Assembly (NCBI RefSeq): GCF_902825325.1
Contig: NZ_CADEAR010000003.1
Location: forward strand, 248,001 to 312,000
Length of the DNA stretch: 64,000 nucleotides
Reading direction: 5' to 3'
DNA from: Brucella tritici
GTDB lineage: Bacteria; Pseudomonadota; Alphaproteobacteria; Rhizobiales; Rhizobiaceae
Under the pieces are notes generated by a model that searched no databases, was not told the origin of the DNA, and saw only the letters and a program-made list of their open reading frames with translations. Within the stretch, counting starts at the first letter, position 1. Each line of letters starts with the position of its first letter. Shown piece after piece: positions 19,723 through 28,524 of this stretch. A program made the translations under genes and the position numbers.

Positions 19723-20607
19723 ATGAAAAACATCCTCAAGAATTTCGCTGCCTTCGGTATTGCTCCGCTGGTTGCGCTTGGTATCGCCTTCGCCAGTTCG
19801 ATGGGTGGTGCCTCGGCTGAGGAAGGCGGGAATGCTGCGGAGCCGGAACATTTTCCGATCCACCATCCCAAGCAGGAAAAGTGGAGCTTTTCCGGCCCGT
19901 TCGGAACCTATGACAAGGGCCAGCTTCAGCGTGGCCTGAAGGTCTACAAGGAAGTCTGCTCGGCTTGTCACTCGATGAACCTGGTGGCCTTCCGTACACT
20001 GGAAGGTCTCGGTTACTCGCCGGAACAGGTCAAGGCGCTTGCCGCTGAATATGAAGTGCAGGACGGCCCGAACGCGGATGGCGAAATGTTCACCCGCAAG
20101 GCGCTTCCGACCGATCACTTCCCGTCGCCATATCCGAACGCGGCTGCGGCTGCGGCGGCAAACAATGGTGCGGCTCCGCCGGACTTTTCGCTGATCGCCA
20201 AGGCGCGTGCAGTGGAGCGTGGGTTTCCGCAGTTCATCTTCGATATATTCACGCAATATGCCGAAGGTGGCCCGGATTATATCCATTCTCTGTTGACCGG
20301 CTTCGATGAGCAGCCGCCGGCAGGTATGCAGATCGCTGAAGGTACGCATTACAATCCGTACTTCATTTCGGCAAAGGCGCTCGCTATGGCGAAGCCGCTG
20401 AGCGACGACCAGGTCACCTATGACGATGGTTCGCCGCAGACGGTCGATCAGTACGCACGCGACGTCTCGGCGTTCCTCATGTGGGCTGCAGAGCCGCATC
20501 TGGAAGATCGCAAGCGGACCGGTTTCCGGGTCATCATATTCCTGATCCTTTTTGCTGGTCTGGTTTATGTTGCCAAGCGTTCGATCTGGTCGGATGTCAA
20601 GCACTGA
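19723..20607 (+). CDS. petC: Cytochrome c1 of complex III
   Basis: The 294-residue protein has a Sec signal peptide (ending near ASA at residue 32), the haem-binding CSACH at residues 79-83, the methionine-ligand region around GMQIAEGTHYNPYF and a single C-terminal anchor (RVIIFLILFAGLVYVAKRS). The start is ATG 19723 behind AAGGAC; an in-frame ATG at 19708 would add five residues. It ends the petABC operon before a strong terminator. Confidence 0.96.
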   Translation: MKNILKNFAAFGIAPLVALGIAFASSMGGASAEEGGNAAEPEHFPIHHPKQEKWSFSGPFGTYDKGQLQRGLKVYKEVCSACHSMNLVAFRTLEGLGYSPEQVKALAAEYEVQDGPNADGEMFTRKALPTDHFPSPYPNAAAAAAANNGAAPPDFSLIAKARAVERGFPQFIFDIFTQYAEGGPDYIHSLLTGFDEQPPAGMQIAEGTHYNPYFISAKALAMAKPLSDDQVTYDDGSPQTVDQYARDVSAFLMWAAEPHLEDRKRTGFRVIIFLILFAGLVYVAKRSIWSDVKH

Positions 20608-20627
20608 CAATGGATCAACCTGAGTTG

Positions 20628-20658
20628 AAAAATGGGCGCCGTGAGCGCCCATTTTTTT
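20628..20658 (+). terminator. Intrinsic terminator of petABC
   Basis: AAAAATGGGCGC-CGTGA-GCGCCCATTTTTTT forms a 12-bp stem with a seven-T tail just after petC. Confidence 0.95.
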
Positions 20659-20845
20659 GTGCTGTAGCTGGAAGGTCGGCTGCGCCACAAATAAGCCATG
20701 AAAAAGACAGCGCGTCGCCGTAATGTTCTTGGCAGAAATGGGCGGTTTCTTTTGCAATTTGCCCGTTTGAGGGTGTAAAGGAGCTTGGCCCCAACTTTGC
20801 CTTGATTAACTTGACCGGCCTGCAGGCCGCCTGAAAGGATGGAAA

Positions 20846-21391
20846 ATGGAATCCGGATTTAGAGCCAGCCTGAAGGATGCGATCCGCACCATTCCGGACT
20901 ATCCGAAGCCGGGCGTCCAGTTCCGTGACGTGACCACGCTTATGGGCGATGCACAGGCATTTCGTCGCTCTGTCGATGAACTGGTCTATCCCTATGCAGG
21001 CAACAAGGTCGACAAGGTCGCCGGTATTGAAGCGCGTGGCTTCATTCTTGGCGGCGCAATTGCGCATCAGCTTTCGGCTGGTTTCGTGCCGATTCGCAAG
21101 AAGGGCAAGCTGCCGCGCGATACAGTGCGCATCGCCTATAGCCTCGAATATGGCATTGATGAAATGGAAATGCACCGCGATGCGATTGAAAAGGGCGAGC
21201 GGATTATTCTGGTGGACGATCTGATCGCCACGGGCGGAACGGCGGAAGCGGCTGCGAAGCTTCTGCTTCAAATGGGGGCGGATATCGTCGCGGCCTGCTT
21301 CATTATCGATCTGCCCGATCTGGGTGGTCGCAAGAAGCTTGAAGCTCTCGGCGTGCCGGTTCGCACACTCGTTGCCTTTGAAGGCGACTGA
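20846..21391 (+). CDS. apt: Adenine phosphoribosyltransferase
   Basis: Apt salvages adenine to AMP with PRPP. The 181-residue protein shows the family start ([20 protein letters not shown]), [19 protein letters not shown], and the PRPP loop [13 protein letters not shown]. Its length and domain layout are typical. ATG 20846 follows GAAAGGATGG. It is monocistronic between two terminators. Confidence 0.96.
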   Translation: MESGFRASLKDAIRTIPDYPKPGVQFRDVTTLMGDAQAFRRSVDELVYPYAGNKVDKVAGIEARGFILGGAIAHQLSAGFVPIRKKGKLPRDTVRIAYSLEYGIDEMEMHRDAIEKGERIILVDDLIATGGTAEAAAKLLLQMGADIVAACFIIDLPDLGGRKKLEALGVPVRTLVAFEGD

Positions 21392-21401
21392 GAATAAGAA
21401 A

Positions 21402-21425
21402 AAGCCCGGATCGCTCCGGGCTTTG
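21402..21425. terminator. Terminator downstream of apt
   Basis: AAAGCCCGG-ATCGCT-CCGGGCTTT hairpin followed by GTTGTTT, between apt and the convergent MaoC-like gene pair; it may serve both strands. Confidence 0.85.
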
Positions 21426-21430
21426 TTGTT

Positions 21431-21913
21431 TCAGGCATCGGCCTTGGGCGGCAGCTTCACCATCGCCGCATTGTCGAAGGACAGCACCTCTTCACCATTC
21501 TGGTTATGGGCGCTTGTCGTCATGGTCAGCATGGACCAGCCGGGTCGGGAAGCGAGCGGCCTGATGGCATGGACTACACGCTTGTAGGTAATGGTATCTC
21601 CGGCATAAACGGGCTTCGGCCATTTCAGGTTCTCGAAACCGGGCGAGGGGCCAAATGTCGGCGGCGTCTCACCGCGTTTCAGCGCATCCTTGGTGGCCTG
21701 GACGATGGAAGCGACATTGAGCTTCATGAACACCGCCGTGGTGTGCCAGCCGGAGGCGCAAAGCCCGCCGAAGACGCTCTTCTTTGCTGCTTCGGCATCC
21801 AGATGGAACGGCTGCGGATCGTATTTTTTGGCGAAATCGATGATTTCCTCAGGCGTAAACGTATAGCTGCCGATAACGAGGTTCTGCCCGAGATTTTCTT
21901 CCAGAAAGCTCAT
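21431..21913 (-). CDS. MaoC-like (R)-hydratase, second of a pair
   Basis: The 160-residue hot-dog-fold protein carries YTFTPEEIIDFAKKYDPQPF, HLDAEAAKKSVFGGLCASG and the downstream WPKPVYAGDTITYK block of the MaoC dehydratase family, which hydrates (R)-specific enoyl-CoA or acts on related thioesters. ATG 21913 overlaps the stop of its paralogue by 4 nt. The D-x-x-x-x-H active-site spacing (DPQPFH) is kept. The paralogue keeps the same motif, which suggests a heterodimer or two substrates. Confidence 0.87.
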   Translation of the reverse strand: MSFLEENLGQNLVIGSYTFTPEEIIDFAKKYDPQPFHLDAEAAKKSVFGGLCASGWHTTAVFMKLNVASIVQATKDALKRGETPPTFGPSPGFENLKWPKPVYAGDTITYKRVVHAIRPLASRPGWSMLTMTTSAHNQNGEEVLSFDNAAMVKLPPKADA

Positions 21914-22395
21914 GCTGCTCCTCCCGTCGTCGCATCGTAATCGCGGCGAAGCATCATGCATGGGTGCTGCATTTCGCACACGCTTTCGCCGCGCTGATTG
22001 AACAGCTCATGATGGAACGTTACCAGCCCGATTGCCGGGCGTGATTTGGAAATGCGCTTGTCCTTGATCGTCGTCACGCCATTCAGCGTATCGCCCGCAA
22101 GCACGGGGCGTTTCCAGCGTGTGAACTCGACGCCGGGACCGCCTTGCGAGGTGGAATTGGTGAGATAGGCGTCGCAGACCATGCGCATGATGAGGGAGGC
22201 TGTCTGCCAGCCTGATGCGGCCAGCCCACCGAGGACGCTGGCCTTGCCCGCTTCCTCATCGAGATGGAATGGCTGCGGATCGAACTCGCTGGCGAATTCG
22301 ATGATTTCTTCCTTGTTGATCGTACGAGGACCGAAGGGAAGGGCCATTCCCGGTTCCATATCCTCATAAGCATATTTCGGCAGAGGTTTGCTCAC
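21910..22395 (-). CDS. MaoC-like (R)-hydratase, first of a pair
   Basis: The 161-residue paralogue of the downstream gene shares the same hot-dog layout, with INKEEIIEFASEFDPQPFH, LGGLAASGWQTASL and WKRPVLAGDTLNG. The start is GTG 22395 (SKPLPKYAYEDMEPGM), chosen for the strong GGGAGGAG site upstream; the frame runs further to 22419. It is translationally coupled to the second copy by ATGA. Substrate and pathway are not evident from neighbours (ychF upstream, apt convergent). Confidence 0.87.
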   Translation of the reverse strand: MSKPLPKYAYEDMEPGMALPFGPRTINKEEIIEFASEFDPQPFHLDEEAGKASVLGGLAASGWQTASLIMRMVCDAYLTNSTSQGGPGVEFTRWKRPVLAGDTLNGVTTIKDKRISKSRPAIGLVTFHHELFNQRGESVCEMQHPCMMLRRDYDATTGGAA

Positions 22396-22420
22396 CCTCG
22401 ATCTCCTCCCTGTAGGCATA

Positions 22421-22449
22421 AAGAAAAGGCCGCCGGTTTTCGGCGGCCT
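22421..22449 (-). terminator. Terminator of ychF
   Basis: On the minus strand AGGCCGCC-GAAAAC-GGCGGCCT is followed by TTTCTTT. It separates ychF from the MaoC-like pair. Confidence 0.85.
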
Positions 22450-22456
22450 GAACGTA

Positions 22457-23560
22457 TCAGGTATTGAAGCGGAACAGCATCACATCGCCGTCATGGACGA
22501 TGTATTCCTTGCCTTCGTCCCTTGCCTTGCCAGCTTCCTTCGCTCCGACTTCGCCGTTGTATTTGACGTAGTCTTCATAGGCGATGGTCTGGGCGCGGAT
22601 GAAGCCGCGCTCGAAATCGGTGTGGATCACACCGGCAGCGCCCGGAGCCTTGGTGCCGCGCCGGATGGTCCAGGCGCGGGTTTCCTTCGGTCCTGCGGTG
22701 AAATAGGTGATGAGGTCGAGAAGCTTGTAACCGGCGCGGATCAGGCGGTCGAGACCCGGTTCCTCAAGGTCCATGCTTTCCAGATATTCCTTGGCTTCCT
22801 CATCGGGAAGCTGTGCAACTTCCGCTTCGATTGCAGCCGAAATGATGACCGTCTGCGCGCCCTGTTCGTCGGCCATCTTGTCGACGGCAGCGCTAAATTC
22901 GTTGCCCTTGGCGGCGTCGCCTTCTGCGACGTTGCAGACATAAAGAACAGGCTTGGAGGTCAGAAGGTTCAGGCCCTTCAGCGTCAGCAGGTCTTCTGCA
23001 GCAATGTCCTTCAGCATCAGGCGGACCGGCTGGCCGTTCTGGAGCAGTTCGAGTGCCGTTTCCATCACCGGCAGAATGGTGAGGGCTTCCTTGTCCTTGC
23101 CGGTGGCGCGCTTGCGGATCTGAACGATGCGGCGTTCGATGCTTTCGAGGTCCGACAGCATCAGTTCCGTTTCAACCGTCTGGGCATCCGATACCGGATC
23201 GATGCGGCCTTCGACATGGGTGATGTCATCGTCCTCGAAGCAGCGCAGCACATGTACGATGGCATCGACTTCTCGAATATTGGCGAGGAACTGGTTGCCG
23301 AGACCTTCGCCCTTCGATGCGCCGCGCACGAGACCTGCAATGTCCACGAAGTTGATGCGGGTCGGGATGATTTCCTTCGAACCTGCAATCTTGGCAATCT
23401 CGTTCTGGCGCGGATCGGGAACCGCCACTTCGCCGGTGTTCGGCTCAATGGTGCAGAACGGATAGTTTGCGGCCTGTGCGGCGGCCGTTTTGGTCAGCGC
23501 GTTGAAAAGCGTCGACTTGCCAACATTTGGCAGACCGACGATGCCGCATTTGAAACCCAT
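22457..23560 (-). CDS. ychF: Redox-regulated ATPase YchF (Obg family)
   Basis: The 367-residue P-loop protein has G1 GIVGLPNVGKSTLFNALT (residues 6-23), the switch region ending INFVDIAGLV, and a TGS-like C-terminal domain (VKYNGEVGAKEAGKARDEGK, then GDVMLFRFNT). YchF binds ATP rather than GTP and contacts ribosomes. It lies 87 nt after pth in the same direction; the pth-ychF neighbourhood is conserved in many proteobacteria. ATG 23560 gives the normal N-terminus. Confidence 0.96.
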   Translation of the reverse strand: MGFKCGIVGLPNVGKSTLFNALTKTAAAQAANYPFCTIEPNTGEVAVPDPRQNEIAKIAGSKEIIPTRINFVDIAGLVRGASKGEGLGNQFLANIREVDAIVHVLRCFEDDDITHVEGRIDPVSDAQTVETELMLSDLESIERRIVQIRKRATGKDKEALTILPVMETALELLQNGQPVRLMLKDIAAEDLLTLKGLNLLTSKPVLYVCNVAEGDAAKGNEFSAAVDKMADEQGAQTVIISAAIEAEVAQLPDEEAKEYLESMDLEEPGLDRLIRAGYKLLDLITYFTAGPKETRAWTIRRGTKAPGAAGVIHTDFERGFIRAQTIAYEDYVKYNGEVGAKEAGKARDEGKEYIVHDGDVMLFRFNT

Positions 23561-23647
23561 GATCGTACCTGTCAGACTAGAATAGAATTACCGTCGCTAT
23601 GCGACATTGAGGTGTGAAGCGTCAAGAGGCGCAGCCGTCGCCGGGGA

Positions 23648-24415
23648 TCAATCCTTCTTCCCCAGCAGCTTTTTCAGCATTTCAGCCATCGGGCCGCTTG
23701 CAGGAATATCCGGCTTCTTCTGGTTTTGCCGCGCCTGGCGAATATGGCTCTGCGCCTTTGGCTTTGCTGCAAGGGGGGCCTTCTCCAATTGCGCGGGATC
23801 GGCCTTGAAACCGCTTGGCCGCTGATTGCCGTCGCCCATGGCAAGCGCAATGCGGTTCATGAAGCTGTTGTCTTCGCCCTTGGTGGCAAGCAGGGCCACA
23901 TTATCGGCGATGGCGCCCAAAAGCGTTTCCAGCCATTCATTGTCGGCCTTGGCAAAATCGCCGAGGACATAATTATGCACGAGTTCCTTCGCGCCCGGAT
24001 GACCGATGCCAAGTCGCATACGGCGATAATTCTGGCCGCCAGGGAAGGACTGCACATGTGCGTCGATGGATTTGATGCCGTTATGGCCGCCGGAGCCGCC
24101 GCCGGTCTTGATGCGCAGCTTGCCCGGAACGAGGTCGAGTTCGTCATAAATAACGACGAGATCGGCAGGTGTCAGCTTGTAGAAGCGCATGGCCTCGCCG
24201 ATAGACTGACCCGAGAGGTTCATGAACGTCTGCGGTTTGACCAGCAGCACCTTTTCGCCATCGATCACACCATCGGCGATCTCGGCCTGAAACTTCTTCT
24301 GCCAGTTGGAAAAGCGATGGCGGCGGAATATTTCATCCGCCGCCATGAAACCGATATTGTGCCGGTTATGCGCATATTTGGGGCCCGGATTGCCAAGACC
24401 TGCGATGAGCAGCAT
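23648..24415 (-). CDS. pth: Peptidyl-tRNA hydrolase (C-terminally extended)
   Basis: Pth releases tRNA from stalled peptidyl-tRNA. The active-site residues are visible: N9 in [10 protein letters not shown]19 in NRHNIGF and the Asp in YDELDLVPG. The core ends near residue 190 with [13 protein letters not shown], after which about 60 extra residues follow, rich in K, P, Q and A ([20 protein letters not shown]) and ending [11 protein letters not shown]. coli Pth has 194 residues; the tail is common in Rhizobiales and looks disordered. It is 30 nt after rplY in the same transcript. Confidence 0.95.
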   Translation of the reverse strand: MLLIAGLGNPGPKYAHNRHNIGFMAADEIFRRHRFSNWQKKFQAEIADGVIDGEKVLLVKPQTFMNLSGQSIGEAMRFYKLTPADLVVIYDELDLVPGKLRIKTGGGSGGHNGIKSIDAHVQSFPGGQNYRRMRLGIGHPGAKELVHNYVLGDFAKADNEWLETLLGAIADNVALLATKGEDNSFMNRIALAMGDGNQRPSGFKADPAQLEKAPLAAKPKAQSHIRQARQNQKKPDIPASGPMAEMLKKLLGKKD

Positions 24416-24445
24416 GGTTCAGAGCCCCCAAAATACGGACAGCGA

Positions 24446-25075
24446 TTATTCGCCGTCCTTGACTTCTTCTTCTGCAGCGCCTTCCGAGGCAGCTTCTTCC
24501 GACTTCAGGCCGGCAGGAGCAGCAATCGTGGCGATGGTGAAGTCGCGATCCTGGATGGCAGGCGTTACGCCCTTCGGCAGCTTGATTGCCGAAATGTGGA
24601 CGGAGTCGCCGATTTCGAGGCCGGTCAGGTCGAACTCGAGTGCTTCCGGAATTGCATTGGCCGGAACGATCAGTTCAACGTCGTGACGAACGATGTTGAG
24701 AACGCCGCCGCGCTTGATGCCCGGAGCGGCTTCTTCGTTCTTGAAGTGAACCGGAACATTCACGTGGACGACCGACTTCGCGGAAACGCGCAGGAAGTCG
24801 ACATGCTGCGGGAAGTCACGGACCGGATCCAGCTGGTAGTCCTTCGGGAGGACCTGAATCTTCTTGCCGTCTACTTCGATCGTGGCAACAGTGGTCTTGA
24901 AGCCACCGCCATGAATCTTGTAGAAAATCTCCTTGTAGGAGACGGCGATTGCGAGGGGTTCCTGCTTGTCGCCATAGATGACTGCAGGAATCTGGCCGTT
25001 GCGACGCAGTTCGCGGGAGGACCCCTTACCAACCCGGGTACGCAGATCGGCCTTGAGCACGTAAGTCTCGCTCAT
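24446..25075 (-). CDS. rplY: Ribosomal protein bL25 (CTC/TL5 form)
   Basis: The 209-residue long form has the 5S-rRNA-binding L25 domain ([20 protein letters not shown]) at residues 5-95 and the TL5-type beta domain after it, then an acidic tail ([17 protein letters not shown]). It sits at the central protuberance of the 50S subunit. ATG 25075 follows AAAGGAAATGCC; the frame is open upstream into a dispersed palindrome (25118-25163). rplY-pth-ychF is a conserved gene order. Confidence 0.95.
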   Translation of the reverse strand: MSETYVLKADLRTRVGKGSSRELRRNGQIPAVIYGDKQEPLAIAVSYKEIFYKIHGGGFKTTVATIEVDGKKIQVLPKDYQLDPVRDFPQHVDFLRVSAKSVVHVNVPVHFKNEEAAPGIKRGGVLNIVRHDVELIVPANAIPEALEFDLTGLEIGDSVHISAIKLPKGVTPAIQDRDFTIATIAAPAGLKSEEAASEGAAEEEVKDGE

Positions 25076-25454
25076 GGCATTTCCTTTCAAAGTTACTGGA
25101 GTGTCGCTTGTTTTCTGCGCATGATCTTGTCCGAAAACCGGTTTCCACATTTCGGGATCGTGCTTCAACAAACGACATGAAACAGCCCGTATCGTCTGTC
25201 ACAGGGTGAAAGACCGGACCGCTCCATTCCGCGTTGCCTCCAAGGGTGTCTACGCGGATGGCGGTGGCTATAGACCATAGCGTGCGGCGGCGCAAGTTTT
25301 TTGGGCTGCGAGCAGTTCCCGTGCCCGGCATCTGTGGGCATTTCTCATAACCGGTGGCATTGGCGGCGTCAAAGATGTTAAGCGAATGCCTGATCGACTG
25401 GCGGCTTGACCGGACGAGTCGTCTGTTCCTGCAATAGTGAAACAAGGAGGCGAG
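25076..25454. other. Intergenic region between divergent rplY and the HerA-like gene
   Basis: These 379 nt must hold both promoters. I see a family-1 palindrome at 25118-25163 and no ORF with coding character or RNA-gene structure in the rest. Confidence 0.6.
25118..25163. repeat. Dispersed short palindrome, family 1
   Basis: GCATGATCTTGTCCGAAAAC runs into CGGTTTCCACATTTCGGGATCGTGC. The ends GCATGATC and GATCGTGC pair, and the core AAAACCGGTTTCCACATTT matches other copies. It is 43 nt upstream of the rplY start. Confidence 0.85.
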
Positions 25455-26999
25455 ATGCAGGTCGGTATCGACATGGGTTCTGTTGCCGGAAGCGGTTCTG
25501 CCTCGGCAGCAGCGCTTGGCGGTGGCAAGCAGGCCATGCTTGATCTTGAGGAGCTTCTCGCCACGCGGCTGCTCGTGCAGGGCAATTCCGGCTCCGGCAA
25601 GTCGCATCTTTTGCGCCGCCTTCTGGAACAGAGCGCGCAATGGGTGCAGCAGTGCATTGTCGACCCGGAAGGCGATTTCGTCACGCTGGCCGATCTTTAC
25701 GGCCATGTCGTTGTCGATGCCGCTCGCACCGAAGCTGAACTGACCCGTATTGCCGGACGCATCCGCCAGCACCGTGTTTCGGTCGTGCTCAATCTGGAAG
25801 GGCTGGACGTCGAGCAGCAGATGCGCTCGGCCGCAGCTTTCCTCGGTGGCCTCTTCGATGCGGAGCGCGACTATTGGTACCCGATGCTTGTCGTGGTGGA
25901 TGAGGCGCAGCTTTTTGCGCCTGCCGCCGCAGGCGAAGTGTCGGACGAAGCGCGTAAGTTGTCGCTGGGCGCGATGACCAATCTCATGTGTCGTGGGCGC
26001 AAGCGCGGACTGGCCGGTGTCATCGCCACGCAGCGACTGGCGAAGCTTGCCAAGAACGTTGCTGCCGAAGCCTCCAACTTCCTCATGGGGCGCACCTTCC
26101 TCGATATCGACATGGCGCGTGCTGCCGATCTTCTCGGCATGGAGCGCAAGCAGGCTGAAATGTTCCGCGATTTGCAGCGCGGACATTTTGTGGCGCTTGG
26201 TCCCGCATTGTCGCGCCGTCCATTGCCGATCAAGATCGGCAAGGTGGAGACATCGGCGCGTTCGTCGTCGCCCAAACTGATGCCGCTGCCCGAAGCGCCG
26301 GAAGATGCGCTCGACCTGATCTTCACGCCTGCGCCGCAGGAAATCCGTACCGCCGTGCGCCGAGCGCCGCCGCCTCCACCGCCGCCATCGACGGCGGAAA
26401 TTCTGGCCCAGGTAGCAAAGCCCAAGCCCGAAGCCGAACCGGCACAAGAGCCGTTGTTTCCCGGCATCGTGGAAGCCGAACGCGATGAGCTTCTTGAAAA
26501 GGTCATGCGCGAGATCGTGGACGACCCGGAAGCGTCGTTCCGCTCGGTTGCCGTTCTCTATCAGGATTTTCTGGTGCGCTGCCGCATTCACCGCGTTCCC
26601 GGCGAACCGCTGGCTCTGCCTGCCTTCCGGCGCAGGCTGGCGGTGGCGCAGGCCAGCATTGAAAGTGATGTGGCCAGTGGCGAAACATGGCAGCAGGCGC
26701 TTTCCTTGTCGGAAAGCCTCACCGACGATGTGCAGGGCGTGTTCCTGATCGTGGCGCAGGCAGCCGTCACCGGTGCGCCTTGCCCCTCCGATGCGGCTTT
26801 GGCGCGGGCTTACGGCACGCATTCGTTCAGCCGCGCGCGGCGTTTGCTAACCTATTTCGAGGAGCGCGGGCTTCTGGTTGTTCGCAATGATTTCAAGGGA
26901 ATGCGCATCGTCAATTTCCCCGATCTCGCCTGTGAGACCGCTCCGGGCAACCCGAATGCGCCGGATGAGCTTACGGAAGAAGGCGCTGCGGCGGAATAG
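25455..26999 (+). CDS. HerA-like/DUF87 ATP-binding protein
   Basis: The 514-residue protein has Walker A LVQGNSGSGKSHLLRR (about residues 41-56), Walker B PMLVVVDEAQLF and an arginine-finger-like GRKRGLAGVIATQR, as in HerA/FtsK-type DUF87 ATPases. A proline run (RAPPPPPPPS, near residue 312) links the ATPase to an alpha-helical C-terminal part that contains a helix-turn-helix-like TLxRAYGTHSFSRARRLLTYF. No NurA nuclease gene is adjacent, so a DNA-translocating repair role is not supported by context. ATG 25455 follows AAGGAGG at ideal spacing. Partner and substrate are unknown. Confidence 0.85.
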   Translation: MQVGIDMGSVAGSGSASAAALGGGKQAMLDLEELLATRLLVQGNSGSGKSHLLRRLLEQSAQWVQQCIVDPEGDFVTLADLYGHVVVDAARTEAELTRIAGRIRQHRVSVVLNLEGLDVEQQMRSAAAFLGGLFDAERDYWYPMLVVVDEAQLFAPAAAGEVSDEARKLSLGAMTNLMCRGRKRGLAGVIATQRLAKLAKNVAAEASNFLMGRTFLDIDMARAADLLGMERKQAEMFRDLQRGHFVALGPALSRRPLPIKIGKVETSARSSSPKLMPLPEAPEDALDLIFTPAPQEIRTAVRRAPPPPPPPSTAEILAQVAKPKPEAEPAQEPLFPGIVEAERDELLEKVMREIVDDPEASFRSVAVLYQDFLVRCRIHRVPGEPLALPAFRRRLAVAQASIESDVASGETWQQALSLSESLTDDVQGVFLIVAQAAVTGAPCPSDAALARAYGTHSFSRARRLLTYFEERGLLVVRNDFKGMRIVNFPDLACETAPGNPNAPDELTEEGAAAE

Positions 27000-27088
27000 A
27001 ATAAGTTGTTGCCTGTGAAAACTGTCATGAACCTGTAATGATCCTCGCCGACAGCTGCACTACAGTTGCATTCTTCGTGATGCCGGGC

Positions 27089-27184
27089 TGCAAAGAGCGC
27101 TTTGTCTGCGTTCCGGTGCTCACGTACCTTTAAGTACGCTCCGCTCCGGTACTCGAAAATCACTCTTTTCGCTACGGCCTGACG
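27089..27184. repeat. Dispersed repeat, family 2, copy B
   Basis: It contains CTGCGTTCCGGTGCTCACGT, CCGCTCCGGTACTCGAAAA and TTTTCGCTACGG in the same order as copy A (9359-9452). Flanking arms (ACTACAGTTGCATTC near 27060 and an inverted form ending near 27199) make the unit a large imperfect inverted repeat just upstream of chrA. Confidence 0.82.
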
Positions 27185-27225
27185 AATTTGCAACTGCAGT
27201 GCCAGGGATCATTCGGGATGACAGC

Positions 27226-28524
27226 GTGACAGAGCCAGTAAAGCAGCCAGGTTTCAAAGAACTTTTCACGACCTTCGGTAAAGTGGGGCTTCTGTCCTTC
27301 GGCGGACCGGCGGCGCAGATTGCGATGCTGCAGCGTATCCTCGTGGATGAGAAAAAATGGATGGATCAGGAGCGGCTGATCCATGCGCTGAATTTCTGCA
27401 TGTTGCTGCCGGGGCCGGAAGCCATGCAGCTTGCGACCTATTCCGGCTGGGCGGTGAAAGGCTGGCGCGGCGGTTTGCTGGCGGGGCTGTTGTTCGTGCT
27501 GCCCGGCGCTGTCGTCATGCTTGCACTGTCGGGGCTTTATATTGCCTTCGGGCATGTCGAGATCGTGGCCGGACTGTTGTTCGGCCTCAAGGCTGCGGTT
27601 CTGGCCGTGGTTTTCGAAGCGCTCTACCGCATGGCCAAACGGACCTTGGCCTCCAGCTTCTCCTACACAGTGGCGATTGCGGCATTCATTGCGATAGCCT
27701 TTCTGAAACTGCCGTTTCCGCTTGTCGTCCTGCTGGCAGCTCTTGTGGGCGGACTACGACATGTCGTTCAGGGGAAGAGTGCAGCGACCGTTCTGGGGGA
27801 TGCGACGCCCGGTGCCCTGCGTGAATTCACGCAGCAGACACTCATCTGGGGCGGGTTGTGGCTTTTACCTTTACTCGGGCTCTTCTTCGCTTTTGGCGGT
27901 GCGCATGTTTTCGTGCAGGAAGCGGCCTTCTTCTCGAAGCTTGCCGCGGTGACATTTGGGGGCGCTTATGCCGCTCTTTCCTATACGGCGCAGCAGGCGG
28001 TCGAGCATTTCGGCTGGATGAAGCCGGGCGAAATGCTGACCGGGCTGGGACTGGCCGAGACCACGCCGGGACCGCTGATCCTCGTGCTGGTCTTTGTCGG
28101 CTTTGTGGGAGCCGCAAACCTGTCGGGCCTGCCGCCGCTTCTGGGCGGCTTTTTCGGCGGATTGATCGCGCTGTGGTTTACCTTCGTGCCCTGCTTTCTA
28201 TGGATACTGGCAGGGGCGCCGTTCGTGGAACGGCTGCGTCAGGTACGCTGGCTGTCTGCCATGCTGGGCGGCATTACGGCTGCGGTTGTCGGCGTGATTG
28301 CCAATCTGGCGCTATGGTTCTCGCTGCACGCCCTGTTTTCGCAGGTGGTAGAGAAGGCTGTCGGCCCCGTCACATTGCCGCTTCCAGTCTGGAGCACAAT
28401 AGACAATGCCGCCGTCCTGATCGCAGGCGCGGCGGCATTATTGCTTGTCGTCTTCAAAATGAACATGCCGCTCGTACTGTTGCTGGCGGCATGTTTCGGA
28501 ATTGCTATTCGCCTAATGTTTTGA
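27226..28524 (+). CDS. chrA: Chromate transporter, fused two-domain form
   Basis: The protein (432 residues from GTG 27226; GTG 27199 would add nine) has two CHR domains, each with the FGGPAAQIAML / FGGAYAALSY type motif at its start (first near residue 22, second near 230). It has about ten to twelve membrane helices. ChrA exports chromate and so confers resistance. The ribosome site is weak for both GTG starts, and the family-2 repeat ends only 40 nt before. Convergent with prs, with no gap between the stops. Confidence 0.9.
   Translation: MTEPVKQPGFKELFTTFGKVGLLSFGGPAAQIAMLQRILVDEKKWMDQERLIHALNFCMLLPGPEAMQLATYSGWAVKGWRGGLLAGLLFVLPGAVVMLALSGLYIAFGHVEIVAGLLFGLKAAVLAVVFEALYRMAKRTLASSFSYTVAIAAFIAIAFLKLPFPLVVLLAALVGGLRHVVQGKSAATVLGDATPGALREFTQQTLIWGGLWLLPLLGLFFAFGGAHVFVQEAAFFSKLAAVTFGGAYAALSYTAQQAVEHFGWMKPGEMLTGLGLAETTPGPLILVLVFVGFVGAANLSGLPPLLGGFFGGLIALWFTFVPCFLWILAGAPFVERLRQVRWLSAMLGGITAAVVGVIANLALWFSLHALFSQVVEKAVGPVTLPLPVWSTIDNAAVLIAGAAALLLVVFKMNMPLVLLLAACFGIAIRLMF

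Noticed and set aside
18012-19871. 619-codon minus-strand frame across petA-petB
   Set aside because: Antisense to well-recognised cytochrome genes; composition is His/Asp/Glu/Arg-rich as expected of a shadow.
25026-26822. 598-codon minus-strand frame across the HerA-like gene
   Set aside because: Antisense shadow of a gene with strong Walker motifs.
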